Origin: Ypsolopha sequella
Taxonomy: Eukaryota; Arthropoda; Insecta; Lepidoptera; Ypsolophidae
Assembly: GCA_934047225.1 (NCBI GenBank)
Contig: OW203992.1
Coordinates: forward strand, 15,365,501-15,429,500
Length of the DNA: 64,000 nt
Direction of reading: 5' to 3'
Position numbers and translations under genes: made by a program. The notes below the pieces were generated by a model. That model was not told where the DNA came from, ran no database searches, and worked only from the letters and a program-made list of their open reading frames with translations. Of the stretch, positions 21,103 to 34,434 are shown in pieces; within the stretch, counting starts at the first letter, position 1; every line of letters starts with the position of its first letter.

Positions 21103-21942
21103 GTAAGTGCGTATTTCTAGGAACATTTTCAGTATTTTCAGTATAATATTACATTACATTATACTACAAATATAGAAGGTTGTTTACTCCACTGTTAATT
21201 AAATACTGGTAATTACTAATACCCGAAAGTGCCATTGACCCATTTTTTGCCCTTATTACAATACCTACTTTTTTTTTCAAGTACGGGCAGATTAATGTTT
21301 TGTTCATTGTATATTTTAAAAATATAGGTATGATCATCAAGAGAAAATTAGTTGACGGCTACATTATACCGCAAAAACCATTATAGTAGAAAAAAATGTC
21401 GTTGCTGCCAAAAAGCTTATGGTTGGAGCTTTTCCAATATTTCAGCTAATTTGTCCGGTCTAATGCCCCAGGCCAGGGTATTACGTCTATCGATAGTTGC
21501 GCCATCTGTACACACTCGGTGTCAACTTGTCTGCGCACACGCATCGTTTAACTGTTTATAACGACATCAGTTAACTACTTGATACGCGTGCCTGTAGATG
21601 GCGTTTGTTATCATAATTTTAGAAATAATGTTGCCACCAAAATTACCTAGAAAAGGGAAACATACGATTCAATGCCGAGATGCAGGCGTGCTGTCTTCTA
21701 TTCTTTTAAAATAATCTTCTGGTAAAGACACGGAAATGGCTGAGTATCGCATAACTAAAACAATGCGCAGTGTTTAGCGCGCATCTCGCACTTGGCCGAG
21801 TTTGCTTTCGTACTACGACGTAGCAATTTAAGTCTACGAAGAGGAAAAAGTCCGAATGTTTCTTGCTGCTACTGTAGAACAAGGCGTAGAAGGAACATGT
21901 TATATGATTAATTTACATTTCCGTATTTAGAACCGATTATAT
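21103..21942. other. Presumed intron; no feature recognised
   Basis: Non-coding-looking sequence downstream of the microexon. The open frame 21352-21561 has no domain and no credible splice borders. Confidence 0.4.
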
Positions 21943-22105
21943 TGGTGTCGATTCGGCGTAACACGACTTAACTTATTTGACAGGACTATCCTTATTTTAA
22001 GCGTCCTGTCTTCTTCTTTCTTTATCGAAAAGACAAGGACAGAACGCTTAAATTAAGTTTAGTCCTGACAAATAGGTTAAGATGTGCTACACCGAATCGA
22101 CACCA
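21943..22105. mobile_element. MITE with TGGTGTCGATTCGG ends
   Basis: About 163 bp with inverted arms. TGGTGTCGATTCGGCGTA on the left pairs with TACACCGAATCGACACCA on the right, allowing mismatches, and the homology continues inward through GACTTAACTTATTTGACAGG and AAGCGTCCTGTC. There is no coding capacity. The target duplication is unclear. Confidence 0.7.
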
Positions 22106-23394
22106 TTATTTGGTAATCTCTGGTTTTTATTCACAAAAATAATGACAAAATTATTTACAGTACAGTAATATCTAACACCCATTTCGTCGTAGTAATCGTA
22201 CGAGTTTCAGCCGCAAAGCTGAGTTCCTGAACGAAGTCATGTAAATCCGCTAAAACCGACGCTGACACGTGTAGCACTCTTATCCCCTTATCTCGTTCGC
22301 TGGCTATTCATAAATAATATTATAATAGTTGGGCTTGCTGTTTGTTTAGTTAAGGTGATATATCGTCCGTGCAAAGGTCCCCGTTACTCCAGGCGGAAAA
22401 ACCCGCAGTGCGAGAGGGATGGAATCGGGGAAAATGGACAAAAAGTTGGTTTTAAATTAATACAAAAGTACCTAACTAAAATAGCTATGAAAATTTTCAT
22501 AACCAGTAATTTAGGCATTGTTAAAACCTTTGACTAAAGCAAATAGGTATGGTTTAGTCAAAGGTTAAACCCATATAAATAAATATTTTAGTAGTGCTAT
22601 CCCAATTTGGCAGAATATTAAAAAAACTGTGAATTTAGATCTCATTTCAATAATTATTTCTAACGAGTGAAATTTCTCCAATCGCGTTTCTGATAGTCCA
22701 AAATCTAGAAAAAAGTCCCAATACTGTTACACTAATTTATTTAACTTGGGACTTCTTTTGAACAGCAGATAAATAACTTCAAAAAGTGACGATTTTGACA
22801 GTATATCCCCTTAAGTTAACAGTTACGTAAGATAAGGATCAGCCACTGTCGGTCGGTCACGCTCAGGTTTCATTGTGAACACAAAACTTGGCATAATTCT
22901 TGCTTATAATATATCTTATATTTTGTATAAGATAATATTATAATTTTACGGTGTCTTCGAAAACGCATTTCATATCTGCGTTTGAGAAAACACCGCTCAT
23001 ATAATTAGGATAGAACTTTACGTACAGGTAAGTTCTTTTAATAATTCATTATAATGTACAAAGAACAGACACATGAAAATAGGTAATAATTTTGAGCGAA
23101 TCATTTGTTGGTTGATATTAATTAAAATATACTTATGCCAAAGGCACAAAAAAAAATCAAAATGCTAATTCACTTAGATTCAATGATGTTAAGGTGTTTT
23201 AACATTTATTTTAGAACTTGTGGTCTAAAAACCTCTTGATGATGAATATTTTTACGAAAAAGCTGCTATTTTCATTTGACTTTGTGTGATGTTACTTGAG
23301 AAAAGGCTGTTTAGAATTAATGTGTCCTTTGCTATCAAAATAAATCAATCAATATCAATACATACAATAAAAGAGGTGTGGCAGTACATTGAAG
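22106..23394. other. No gene; minor repeat and hairpin
   Basis: Around 22387-22460 the phrase CGCAGTGCGAGAGGG and the following AAAAAGTTGGTTTTA recur near 42810-42860, so a dispersed repeat is present in both places. A small inverted repeat lies at 22949-22995 (CGGTGTCTTCGAAAACGCA with a diverged inverse). Otherwise nothing is supportable. Confidence 0.45.
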
Positions 23395-23943
23395 AAAAGT
23401 AATAAAAGTAGAAAGGGGGTGACTAAAGAAGAGTAATAAAACACAATTCAGCTACTTTTAGAATATTTTATCTGTCTGTCTGTCTGTTTGTTCACGCACA
23501 TCTCTGAAACTACAGAAAGGATTTGGATGGAGTTTTTTTTATTAGCATCGTAGTGACGCTGTTCAACATACATGCTATAATGGGTGTTAATAAAATAACG
23601 CCCAAGCCGAAAACGGGGCAGAGTTGAACAAACGCGGGCAAGGCACATACCTACTATATTACTTTACACACTAACATCTGAATCTATTAGTTCAGTGAGT
23701 AATTGTGAGACTTTAGTTTATAAAGTTCTTCGCAACGTCACGTAAGCCGGGAGTATCTAGCGAGGCCGAAAAAACGAAGTTCGCCGTGCTCGCATGCTCG
23801 TTTTTCGGCCTCGCTAGCTTTGTTGGGGATATTGTCAGTTGTATATTCAGTTGAGAGGGAGTGAAAAGCTAGCAATTTCGTTTCTGAAAAAAAAAATGTC
23901 ATTTGTTTCCTATAGGCCACGCGGGCGAAGCCGCGGCCCGAAG
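23395..23943. repeat. Dispersed repeat with GC-rich terminal hairpin
   Basis: The left part (GGGGGTGACTAAAGAAGAGT, TGTCTGTCTGTTTGTTCACG, ACATCTCTGAAACTACAG) matches the repeat at 4850-5010. The right part ends CACGCGGGCGAAGCCGCGG then CCCGAAGCTAC, with a 5-bp CGCGG/CCGCG stem around GCGAAG. A GC-rich hairpin shortly before a CTAG-like end recalls Helitron 3' ends, and this phrase is very frequent in Lepidoptera. The actual end here (GCTAC) is not canonical, so the class stays open. Confidence 0.5.
23757..23817. repeat. Perfect-type hairpin, about 20-bp stem
   Basis: CTAGCGAGGCCGAAAAAACG is followed, after a loop of about 20 nt, by CGTTTTTCGGCCTCGCTAG. It lies inside the dispersed repeat at 23395-23943. 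No gene product is implied. Confidence 0.7.
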
Positions 23944-24429
23944 CTACTTTATAATAATTAGCTTCCGACTGATTTGACTGATGGATGACAGATAAGAAGA
24001 TAGATCAATATTTTATAAGCAAGGCAACAAAGGTATAATGCCTAAAATGCCCCAAGTGACGTCATATCTGAAAATTCTTTAAAAGTCATAAAAAAATTAT
24101 GATCAAATTATATACCATAATAATGAAAACTATGGTCTAAAATGGCGTATATTCTCAGAATAAATGGGAATATTCTCTTGGAATCATATAGCGATAGACA
24201 TTCAAGGTAATTCATTTTCGTCAAATTAAATTCGATTTAAAATATCTATTGATTAAGATGTTATCTGTGACTGTAAATGATGGTTCTAATATTTTATAAA
24301 CTTAATTCTAAATTACGATTCTAGATAACAAAAACCAACCGATCTTTACGAGAAATAGTTGAATAGAAAGAAATAGAAATAGAAAAGTATGATTAAAAAA
24401 AACACAATAGAGAATTTTGTTTGGCTTGT

Positions 24430-24665
24430 TCACTTAGCTAACTTTTGGACATGTAGAGAGGATGAATGGAAGTAGAGTTACGAAAGAAATTTATGGTGCG
24501 CAAGTGGAAGGTACAGCTCGACCAGGCCGCCCTAGAAGGACGTATGCTGACCAAATTGGCCACATACTGAAGAAGGGCCATGTCAAACAAAAGTACCCGA
24601 AATAGAAGAGGTTGTATGACTAGATTGTTGGATGTGGAAGAGGCCAAAGAGGTGTGTCTTTTTGA
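24430..24665 (+). pseudogene. LINE RT C-terminal fragment, copy 1
   Basis: The plus strand encodes GHVERMNGSRVTKEIYGAQV, then EGTARPGRPRRTYADQIGHI, then LKKGHVK before frameshifts and stops. This layout (GHV.RM, then basic GRPRRTY.D, then a late Asp-Arg-Ser-Arg-Trp in the sister copy) is the C-terminal tail of non-LTR retrotransposon RT proteins (RTE-like). The sister copy at 41376-41621 shares it closely. Both are short and disrupted. Confidence 0.6.
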
Positions 24666-27566
24666 TAGATAGGTAACTAAAAGATATCTGAAAGGTCATT
24701 ACACGATGGGTCATTATTTGGTACTTGCCCTCTGGTTTTTAGGTAGGACACTGTTGTGTATTTTGGATGTCACACTCACAAAAATAAAGTTGTTAAATAT
24801 TTATAACATAATAATCTCAAGAGATAATAATCTAAGTGTTGTATATTTATTGGTACAACTCGCTTAATGCAGGGTTTTTTGCGTATTTCAAAGAACATAT
24901 CAAACAAGAGTCAGGTGTAGAATCTAAAATTCTAAAATAATTAATTATTGTCTTATAAACTACAATGTATGGTTCGTGCATGAGGAATAAACGAGTGATA
25001 TCTATTGGGCCAGATTTGCATACGACGTACAATATTGGTAGTGACGAGGTCATTTATGCCAGACGATAAAAGATACCTTGTCGAGAGAGATGGGAACGAG
25101 GTTAGAAAGATAAAAGCACAATTTCCTCCTGAACTTCAAACAGATTTTATAAAGGAACGCTCCTCTAAGATGCCAATTTCTAAAGAGCTTTCTTGACTTG
25201 CTCCTTTATTATCCACGGCGGCCGATTGAAGAACATTTTTCGAGGCGAGAAAATCACACTTTTCTTTGATATCTTTTGTTTCGCGGGATAATGGTAGAGT
25301 CTGTAACGGAACGTAAGTAAAAGCAAAAAGGAAACTTGTCGGTATATCTTTATAAAAGATCGTATTTGTAATTTATCCGCTATAATTGTGCCTCAGGCGC
25401 TGCCGGATGTCCTCAGATGTATAAAGCTCGCCTGACCTGATGTCGCCTGCGGATTTTGTTAAATATTACCATCTACTTATTTACTATGGGGGATTTATAA
25501 TTGCTGATGAGATTTCTATTTTGTTTGCCAATATCGTTGATATTATAGTAGATTATTTGTGTATTATCTGAAAGAATTTTTGGGAAGTAAGCGGTTTCAA
25601 ATAATATGTACTTACATTGTATTACAATGTACATTGTACATTGTAAAAAAAGCTTTTATATGTTTTTAACAGCATCAATAAATATATATTGACCTATCAC
25701 CTAGCCTAATTGAGATAATCCTTGTTATTCATTGGATTCGAGCCACGATCTTGCCTGCTATCTATTGTGTGACAATTGTTTTAGCTGTAATAAGAACTCA
25801 ACATATTTATGATACAGATTTAGATAAGCGCCATGCCGCTTAGCTAGGCCATAGAAAAATTATTTATCTATGGCTAGGCTCAATATGGGTGCGCGATTTG
25901 GCACAATATTTCAAGGCCCGATGCCGTTTCCTAAATCCGCGTCGAGATTACCGGACAAATTAATTATTCATTAGAACAAATTGTAAACAGTCCCGGTATC
26001 GCTGGGAGGCCGTCACGATCACTCACCTGCGATGCTCCGCGTCGATGCCCGGCGGCTGATCACGTCCTTGATTTATCATGCGCTCGCGCAGCGCATCTCG
26101 CAACGTTGTCGTTTCGTGAATTTGCATCACTAATGAATGAGCCCGTTAGGTACTGCATGAACTTCATGTTGAAATTACATCCAACGTTTCAATTAAATGC
26201 CTTATCTTCAACGAATATCGCTACGTGATTATTGCAAACAATTTTGTGAGAGCTTTGATTTTCAGTTAATAACATTCTGATAATGTAAATGTTACCATAG
26301 AAACAATTTTTTTTTAAAGACTAATAAACTAAGTAGCTAGTCAATGATCGCCTTCCGCTATGCCGTAGTATTCCGCTCAATTACCTGTCGAAGATTTGAA
26401 ACCTTTTGTCCTCTCCCATGATAACAATATTTATTGATCATGGTCTGTTTCTCAATAAAATGTTAAATTTCCCCAGTGTCATAATGACAAAACGCCTTAT
26501 CGCGTACCTCTGACACGGCTATCAATCAGTCACACACGCGCCCCTCGCCCGCGCCCCGCGCCCTACACTGCGATACCCCGCTCGCGACCGCCGCAACACT
26601 TTCATCACAAAAATAATAATAGGGCACGCCTTCGCTTATTCAGTGGCAAAGGTTTTTTAAAATTTTCTTTGACTTTCGTAAGAGTCGTAAATAAATATTG
26701 TCAATTAGGTCCTGTCTGCTGTGGCGCTGCATAAAGGCAGACTTTATAGGTGTTTGTGCCACGGTCCATTGGAACCCTCATTCAGTCAAATAAAACCGTT
26801 ATTCGCTTTTGAAATGTAAATTAAATTGTAAACCGGCACGAAAATTCGATTGCAGCGTGAGAGAGGGTCTGAGATGCGGGACACTTGCGGTCAACATCTT
26901 AAAAAGCCCTTTAATTTCAATTGAACCGACGAAGTATCAATACCGTTTACAGTTTGGAATGGGACCAATGGATCAGGGATAACCAAACTAACCAGATGTT
27001 AACTTTTTCAACGTATAAAATCATAAAATAACATAAATTGGAAGTCATTGATATGTATAATTATTACAACACGGAAAAATAAATATAGATGCATCGACAT
27101 TATTCGGATCTCTATCGGACCCAATCAGCAATGTTGTCACTCGTCGTATTTTATTAATCCCACGTGTGAGTCCCCGACCGGAGTGTGGCGACGGCACACA
27201 CAACACACGCCTTCGCCGACACCGGAACATTGATTCCATGTGCGATACATTTTAATGACATCCAATAAATGATACGGACGATGTTGTAAAAAAACAATTT
27301 TAACTTTGAGTCCTCGGGCTGGAAACGAGCAACGTTTACACAACTGGCTTTAGGGCAGTTAAAATAAAAATTCAACGTTTTCCGATTTTTGCATGTCGTG
27401 TTTTTTTCTGAACACGTCGCGTGTTTTTGAGATCTTTTTAAAAGTTCATTTAATTGATGTGTTTCTTAATGAAGTTTTTTAAAGAGGCGAGCTTATCGAG
27501 CGGTTTCGCTGCGAAGAGGTCCCCCTGATTTATGAGTATCTGATAACGGAGATAAGAGGCTATATA
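24666..27566. other. No gene confirmed; CpG-rich patch at 26530-26600
   Basis: Contains short open frames such as 25005-25196 (plus) with a soluble-looking peptide (MPDDKRYLVERDGNEVRK) but no family I recognise. Around 26530-26600 the sequence is strikingly GC- and CpG-rich (GCGCCCCTCGCCCGCGCCCC) against an AT-rich background, which could mark a promoter or exon 1 region. A patch at 27140-27240 is similar. No reading frame is supported. Confidence 0.35.
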
Positions 27567-27967
27567 TATATTTTCAATGCATACAATGTGCTCGTAAAGG
27601 CCCACTTTTTATGCATCAAAACCGAACAGAAAGTCGATTATTTTGCCCTAGGGCTTTATTATTATTATTTTTTTATTTATTTACAATGGTTGGCTAACCT
27701 GCAGCCTTTCCTGTGTACCATAAATGTCATAATTTTTTTCCCACTGTTTAACGGCTCTGGATACAGTCCTTTTGAGCCAATTACAATTTAAAGTTCACAA
27801 AATTATATTTGTTTTATTTCCTCACACTATGCATTGAAAAACGTAGTATGATACACGGGCATAAGAGCAATAAATTACTTGGTTACGTTTAAAACACTCG
27901 CTACGATCGTGTTTTAAATCGTCCTCGTAATTTATTCCTTTACGCCCTCGTAGCATAAACTACTAAT
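27567..27967. repeat. Dispersed repeat family A, copy 3
   Basis: Same ordered blocks as at 5275-5690, including ATGCATCAAAACCGAACAGA, GATTATTTTGCCCTAGGGCT, GTAATTTATTCCTTTACGCC and TAGCATAAACTACTA. It is close in length to copy 1. Confidence 0.7.
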
Positions 27968-28080
27968 ATGTTTCAGAATGCGCGTTAACATAACACGCTA
28001 GAGGTAATGAGACTGTACTGAACAATGAAAAAACTTACTTGTACTATACTAGTGCACAGTATTTACCTTAGCGGTTTCGT

Positions 28081-31000
28081 TTAAGAGTATGACATAGCCA
28101 AAACAAAAACCAGTTCCGGGCGTGGCTTATTCTATTTTACGATAGCGCGCGGGGGGAAATTCGTCCCGGTCTCTAAGCTCGCGTCACCATAGCAAAAATA
28201 CGAATAGAGTGGACGAAGCAGGGTCAAAAGTAATACGTATTTTATTTTATCTAATTTATTAGTGCATTTCGATCATCGTCACACGGCATTGATCCTACTT
28301 GCTATCACGTCGGGACGTAAATTTATTATGGTCGGCTAAAAGTGGTTTTTTGAGTGTTTGATTTATCAGTTGACCCTCGGAACATTTCAGACACTCCTTT
28401 AGAGATACATAATAATATTGTGACGGTTAATTGTCACCATTACCCATTCTTTAAATATTTTTCGCCCGTTGAGCTGGTTTTACACTTGCGGGAAAATAAA
28501 TTGGACCAAAAATTTCTTTACAATTTTTTTTTACTAAAGTTTTTATTACAACAGAAGGAATGCACCACGTCACTATCTATCTCACTGTAGCCTATATCAA
28601 TTATGCCTCTCTCATTCAACCACGTTTAACTGCGTTACTATCTCATTCCAACTCATTTTAAATAGCGTCACTATTTATCTCACCCTAACGCGTGTTAAAT
28701 GGCATTTCAAATATTTTTACTGCCCGCCACTCTTTCATTCTAAATTCTAATTATTTTAAAAAATACGCAGCTCCTTTGGTAGTAAAATAGCAATAACTTT
28801 TTTTTCAAAAGTAATACACAGAAATTAACAGATCATTTGAAAAACAATATTTGATGAGCCGTTATTTAAGACAATTTGCAAAACTAACATAGGACATTTT
28901 TTTTTCAGGGTGTGGTATCGAACTAACCTAATTACAAAAAATTGCTCATAAATTGGGTTTTTATTTTTCTTCCTGATGTAACAGCATTTCAAGGTTTATT
29001 TTTGACTTTATCAATAGCATGACTATTCAGAGTTGCGCAACAAAAATTTTATTCTTAGAATTTAGAACTGGTTAGCTTTGACTCTCAAAAATCTATTCGA
29101 ATTTATAAAAGTACCATCAACTCGAAGACTATCTACTTTTTGCCGAGGTCATAATTTGATATTCTGGTCAGTCATGAGCTGGCCTACCAGCCTTCCAAGG
29201 GAAAGCGTTGACTTTTGGGACACCTGTTTACCCTTGGGATAAATCGCCAAGTGTTTAAAATATAGAAATTTATTTGTATCATAGTTTGAAATGTTCAGGT
29301 CCCTTTACGCAAAATGAAAAAACAAAACTCTTTTAGGATTAATTTGTTGTCCCTATGTTTGTCTGTTTGTCCGTTTGTCTAGGCAATTTTTCTGGGTAAA
29401 ATCAATAAATGCTAATATTTACAGCCCTGTAAAATATACATATTATAACGTTTTTATGGCCTTTTGTTTAACTTTTTCATACAAATTTTCTCCTTATGAA
29501 AATATAGAGATCAACATTTCACATAATATTTTGCATTTGAAAGAAAGCACAGAAAGGAAATGTAGAACAAATAATGTAAAAAATATAAAACCATATCTTT
29601 CTATTCTAAAGGGATTAATAATTTACTGTTTGTTCAATGTGGCGATAGCTTTGTTTTTTTTTTTTTTTTTTCTTTGTTACAAAGATAACAAATATTTTCA
29701 TACAATGTTAAGGTAAAGGGCTATTTCTCCGAATTTGTAACAAAATATTAAGAAATAATTATAACGGTAAAGTACAACTTTTAGCCAAGACAATTTATTG
29801 TTAAAAGTTTGCTATATGCATAAACATATTTTAATGATATTATGGTATCTTCAAAATAATTGGGTTTTCCATAAGCGTGATATCAGATTATTTAAGAAAT
29901 TTACGGCTGGTATCACGACGACGGATAAGCCAATTATTTTATTACTATTGTAATATAATTAAAAATATGTTAATGCATACAGCAGACTTTTAACTATAAG
30001 TTTTCTTAACTAAAAGTTGTATTTTTACTTATTGAAATTGTATTTCTCATCAAGAAGTGCAAGATGACAAGATATTCAAAATAAGTTCATTGAATTTGTG
30101 AAATGGTTTCAGGTCAAAACAGTTTTCCATGAAACGGTAATTGTTTATACTTAGCAAAGTGTGTAAACTTAGTCATCTTAACATGAACGACGCCTGTATT
30201 TCTCTCTTTTTTATTTCCAGTATAGATAAAAATATACAAACTTGTTAAACTTTGTGTAAAAACGAGGCAATATTGACGATATCCTGACAGCTATTATGAT
30301 GGTGTTTTATCAAATTTTGCTTTTTGGGCTGTATAGAGACTTAGTTAGATGTCACTAGAATATACTCATGAAAAAAGATATGAAGAAAATAAGCTGTAGA
30401 CTGCACATTCGGTTTATACCTATTGTATGAATTTTAAGAAAAATACAGGGGTAAAGGGACCTCTTAAGGAAAACCTTGTATTAAACTATTTGTTATCTTA
30501 GTAAAAAATAATTCAAGGAAAAAAATAAACAAAGCTATCGCCACATTGAACAGTAGATAATTAATCCCTTTAGAATAGAACAACATGGTTTTCATATTTT
30601 TTACATTATTTGTTCAACAATTCCTTTCTTTGTTGACTTTTAAATGCAAAATATTATCTCAAGTGTTCATCCCTACATTTTCATAGTGAGAAAATTTGTA
30701 TGAAAAACGTAAAAAAAAACGTAAAAACCTAAAACGAAATATAAATAAAAACGTCAAAAGTATGTTTTTACAGCTCTATAGAGGGCCGTTTATATTGGTA
30801 TTTATTAATTTTACCCAGAAAAAATTGTCTAGACAAACGGACAGACAGACAAACATAGGGATAACAAATTTATCCTAAAAGAGTTTCATTGTTTTCATTT
30901 TGCGTAACAGAACCTGAACATGTACCGACAGGATTATCTACGATCTAATAATTTTGCCATGCACTGTAAATATTTCAAAATAAATTTCTATATTTTAAAT

Positions 31001-31310
31001 GCTTGGCGATTTATCCCAAGTAAGTGTACCTATAATTTGCAAAAAAACTTCACTTATTGGACCTGAAATGGTGAGCCAATACTAGAGGGTAATTTCACGA
31101 AAAGGTCATTGACCTTTGTTACAGATCTCAGTAAGTATAAGTTAATTAATTTGGGTTTCAATAACGATCACAAAATTATTCTTTTAGAGTAACATATATT
31201 AGTTTCCCGCATAAAAGTATGAATTCATTCCAAATTCATTCGGTTTTGTTGTTATGACTATGGCACGATGTAGCTAAATCACTCATACGCATATTTTGTT
31301 GAGTTTTTAA
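28081..31310. repeat. 3.2-kb tandem duplication, unit A
   Basis: The sequence from TTAAGAGTATGACATAGCC to TTTTGTTGAGTTTTTAA is repeated head-to-tail at 31307-34420 with only scattered substitutions. Unit A keeps about 105 bp around 28285-28390 and about 25 bp near 30810 that unit B lacks. TTAA occurs at the left edge (28081-28084), the shared junction (31307-31310) and the right edge of unit B (34417-34420). The unit contains a large foldback structure (29231-31020). Open frames inside (for example 28354-28590 and 29375-29716) differ in length between units and show no domain, so none is called. Confidence 0.9.
29231..31020. mobile_element. Foldback structure in unit A, arms over 500 bp
   Basis: From the left, CCCTTGGGATAAATCGCCAA, then CGCAAAATGAAAA, TGTCTGTTTGTCCGTTTGTC and CTATTCTAAAGGGATTAAT recur as reverse complements, in inverse order, from about 30450 to 31020. 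The apex near 29905-29940 has AAAATAATTGG and CCAATTATTTT. The right arm carries about 400 bp at about 30040-30450 with no partner on the left. The arms are diverged (roughly four-fifths identical by eye). This fits an old foldback transposon, or an inverted duplication of a repeat. Confidence 0.75.
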
Positions 31311-34300
31311 GAGTATGACATAGCCAAAACAAAAACCAGTTCCGGGCGTGGCTTATTCTATTTTACGATAGCGCGCGGGGGGAAATTCGTCCCGGTCTCT
31401 AAGCTCGCGTCACCATAGCAAAAATACGAATAGAGTGGACGAGGCAGGGTCAAAAGTAATACGTATTTTATTTTATCTAATTTATTAGTGTATTTCGATC
31501 ATCGTCACACACTCCTTTAGAGATACATTATAATATTGTGACGGTTAATTGTCACCATTACCCATTCTTTAAATATTTTTCGCCTGTTGAGCTGGTTTTA
31601 CACTTGCGGGAAAATAAATTGGACCAAAAATTTCTTTACAAAAAATTTTTACAAAAGTTGTTATTACAAAAAGTGGAAACTAACAAATATTCTCAGAAGG
31701 AATGCACCACGTCACTATCTATCTCACTGTAGCCTATATCAATTACGCCTCTCTCATTCAACCAAGTTTAACTGCGTTACTATCTCATTCCAACTCATTT
31801 TAAATAGCGTCACTATTTATCTCACTCTAACGCGTGTTAAATGGCATTTCTAATGAACGTCAAATATTTTTACTGCCCGCCACTCTTTCATTCTAAATTC
31901 TAATTATTTAAAAAAATACGCAGCTCCTTTGGTAGTAAAATAGCAATAACTTTTTTTTCAAAAGTAATACACAGAAATTGCCAGATCATTTGAAAAACAA
32001 TATTTGATGAGCCGTTATTTAAGATAATTTGCAAAACTAACATAGGACATTTTTTTTCAGGGTGTGGTATCGAACTAACCTAATTACAAAAAATTGCTCA
32101 TAAATTGGGTTTTTATTTTTCTTCCTGATGTAACAGCATTTCAAGGTTTATTTTTGACTTTATCAATAGCATGACTATTCAGAGTTGCGCAACAAAAATT
32201 TTATTCTTAGAATTTAGAACTGGTTAGCTTTGACTCTCAAAAATCTATTCGAATTTATAAAAGTACCATCAACTCGAACACTATCTACTTTTTGCTGAGG
32301 TCATAATTTGATATTCTGGTCAGTTATGAGCTGACCTACCAGCCTTCCAAGGGAAAGCGTTGACTTTTGGGACACCTGTTTATCCTTGGGATAAATCGCC
32401 AAGTGTTTAAAATATAGAAATTTATTTGTATCATAGTTTGAAATGTTCAGGTCCCTTTACGCAAAATGAAAAAACAAAACTCTTTTAGGATTAATTTGTT
32501 GTCCCTATGTTTGTCTGTTTGTCCGTTTGTCTAGGCAATTTTTCTGGGTAAAATCAATAAATGCTAATATTTACAGCCCTGTAAAATATACATATAATAA
32601 CGTTATTATGGCCTTTTGTTTAACTTTTTCATACAAATTTTCTCCTTATGAAAATATAGAGATCAACACTTCACATAATATTTTGCATTTGAAAGAAAGC
32701 AAAGAAAGGAACTGTAGAACAAATAATGTAAAAAATATAAAACCATATCTTTCTATTCTAAAGGGATTAGAGAGCTTTGTTTATTATTATTTTTTCTTTG
32801 TTACAAAGATAACAAATATTTTCATACAAGGTTTTCCTTAAGGGCTATTTCTCCGAATTTGTAACAAAATATAAAGAAATAATTAAAACGGTAAAGTACA
32901 ACTTTTAGCTAAGACAATTTATTGTTAAAAGTTTGCTATATGCATAAACATATTTTAATGATATTATGGTATCTTCAAAATAATTGGGTTTTCCATAAGC
33001 GTGATATCAGATTATTTAAGAAATTTAAGGCTGGTATCACGACGACGGATAAGCCAATTATTTTATTACTATTGTAATATAATTAAAAATATGTTAATGC
33101 ATACAGCAGACTTTTAACTATAAGTTTTCTTAACTAGAAGTTGTATTTTTACTTATTGAAATTGTATTTCTCATCAAGAAGTGCAAGATGACAAGATATT
33201 CAAAATAAGTTAATTGAATTTGTGAAATGGTTTCAGGTCAAAACAGTTTTCCATGAAACGGTAATTGTTTATACTTAGCAAAGTGTGTAAACTTAGTCAT
33301 CTTAACATGAACGACGCCTGTATTTCTCTCTTTTTTATTTCCAGTATAGATAAAAATATACAAACTTGTTAAACTTTGCGTAAAAACGAGGCAATATTGA
33401 CGATATCCTGACAGCTATTATGATGGTGTTTTATCAAATTTTGCTTTTTGGACTGTATAGAGACGTAGTTAGATGTCACTAGAATATACCCATGAAAAAA
33501 GATATGAAGAAAATAAGCTGTAGACTTCACTTTCGGTTTATACCTATTGTATGAATTTTAAGAAAAATACAGGGGTAAAGGGACCTCTTAAGGAAAACCT
33601 TGTATTAAACTATTTGTTATCTTAGTAAAAAATAATTCAAGGAAAACAATAAACAAAGCTGTCGCCACATTGAACAGTAGATAATTAATCCCTTTAGAAT
33701 AGAACAACATGGTTTTCACATTTTTTACATTATTTGTTCAACAATTCCTTTCTGTGTTGACTTTTAAATGCAAAATATTATCTCAAGTGTTCATCCCTAC
33801 ATTTTCATAGTGAGAAAATTTGTATGAAAAACGTAAAAAAAAAAACTAAAAACCTAAAACGTAATAAAAATAAAAACGTCAAAAGTATGTTTTTACAGCT
33901 CTATAGAGGGCCGTTTATATTGGTATTTATTATTTGTCTAGACAAAAGGACAGACAGACAAACATAGGGATAACAAATTAATCCTAAAAGAGTTTCATTG
34001 TTTTCATTTTGCGTAACAGAACCTGAACATGTACCGACAGGATTATCTACAATCTAATAATTTTGCCATGCACTGTAAATATTTCAAAATAAATTACTAT
34101 ATTTTAAATGCTTGGCGATTTATCCCAAATAAGTGTACCTATATAATTTGCAAATAACTTCACTTATTGGACCTGAAATGGTGAGCCAATACTAGAGGAT
34201 AATTTCACGAAAAGGTCATTGACCTTTGTTACAGATCTCAGTAAGTATAAGTAAATTAATTTGGGTTTCAATAACGATCACAAAATTATTCTTTTAGAGT

Positions 34301-34420
34301 AACATATATTATTTTCCCGCATAAAAGTATGAATTCATTCCAAATTCAATCAGTTTTGTTGTTATGACTATGTCACGATGTAGCTAAATCACTCATACGC
34401 ATATTTTGTTGAGTTTTTAA
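31307..34420. repeat. 3.2-kb tandem duplication, unit B
   Basis: Head-to-tail copy of 28081-31310, slightly shorter (3114 bp). A notable deletion joins CGTCACAC directly to ACTCCTTTAGAG at about 31507. It carries its own version of the foldback at about 32384-34128. Confidence 0.9.
32384..34128. mobile_element. Foldback structure in unit B
   Basis: Equivalent of 29231-31020, with the same arm order (CCTTGGGATAAATCGCC on the left, GGCGATTTATCCCAA on the right). Unit B has lost the TTTTACCCAGAAAAAA segment present in unit A's right arm, next to ATTTGTCTAGACAAAAGGAC. Confidence 0.75.
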
Positions 34421-34434
34421 CGGCAGGAATATGA

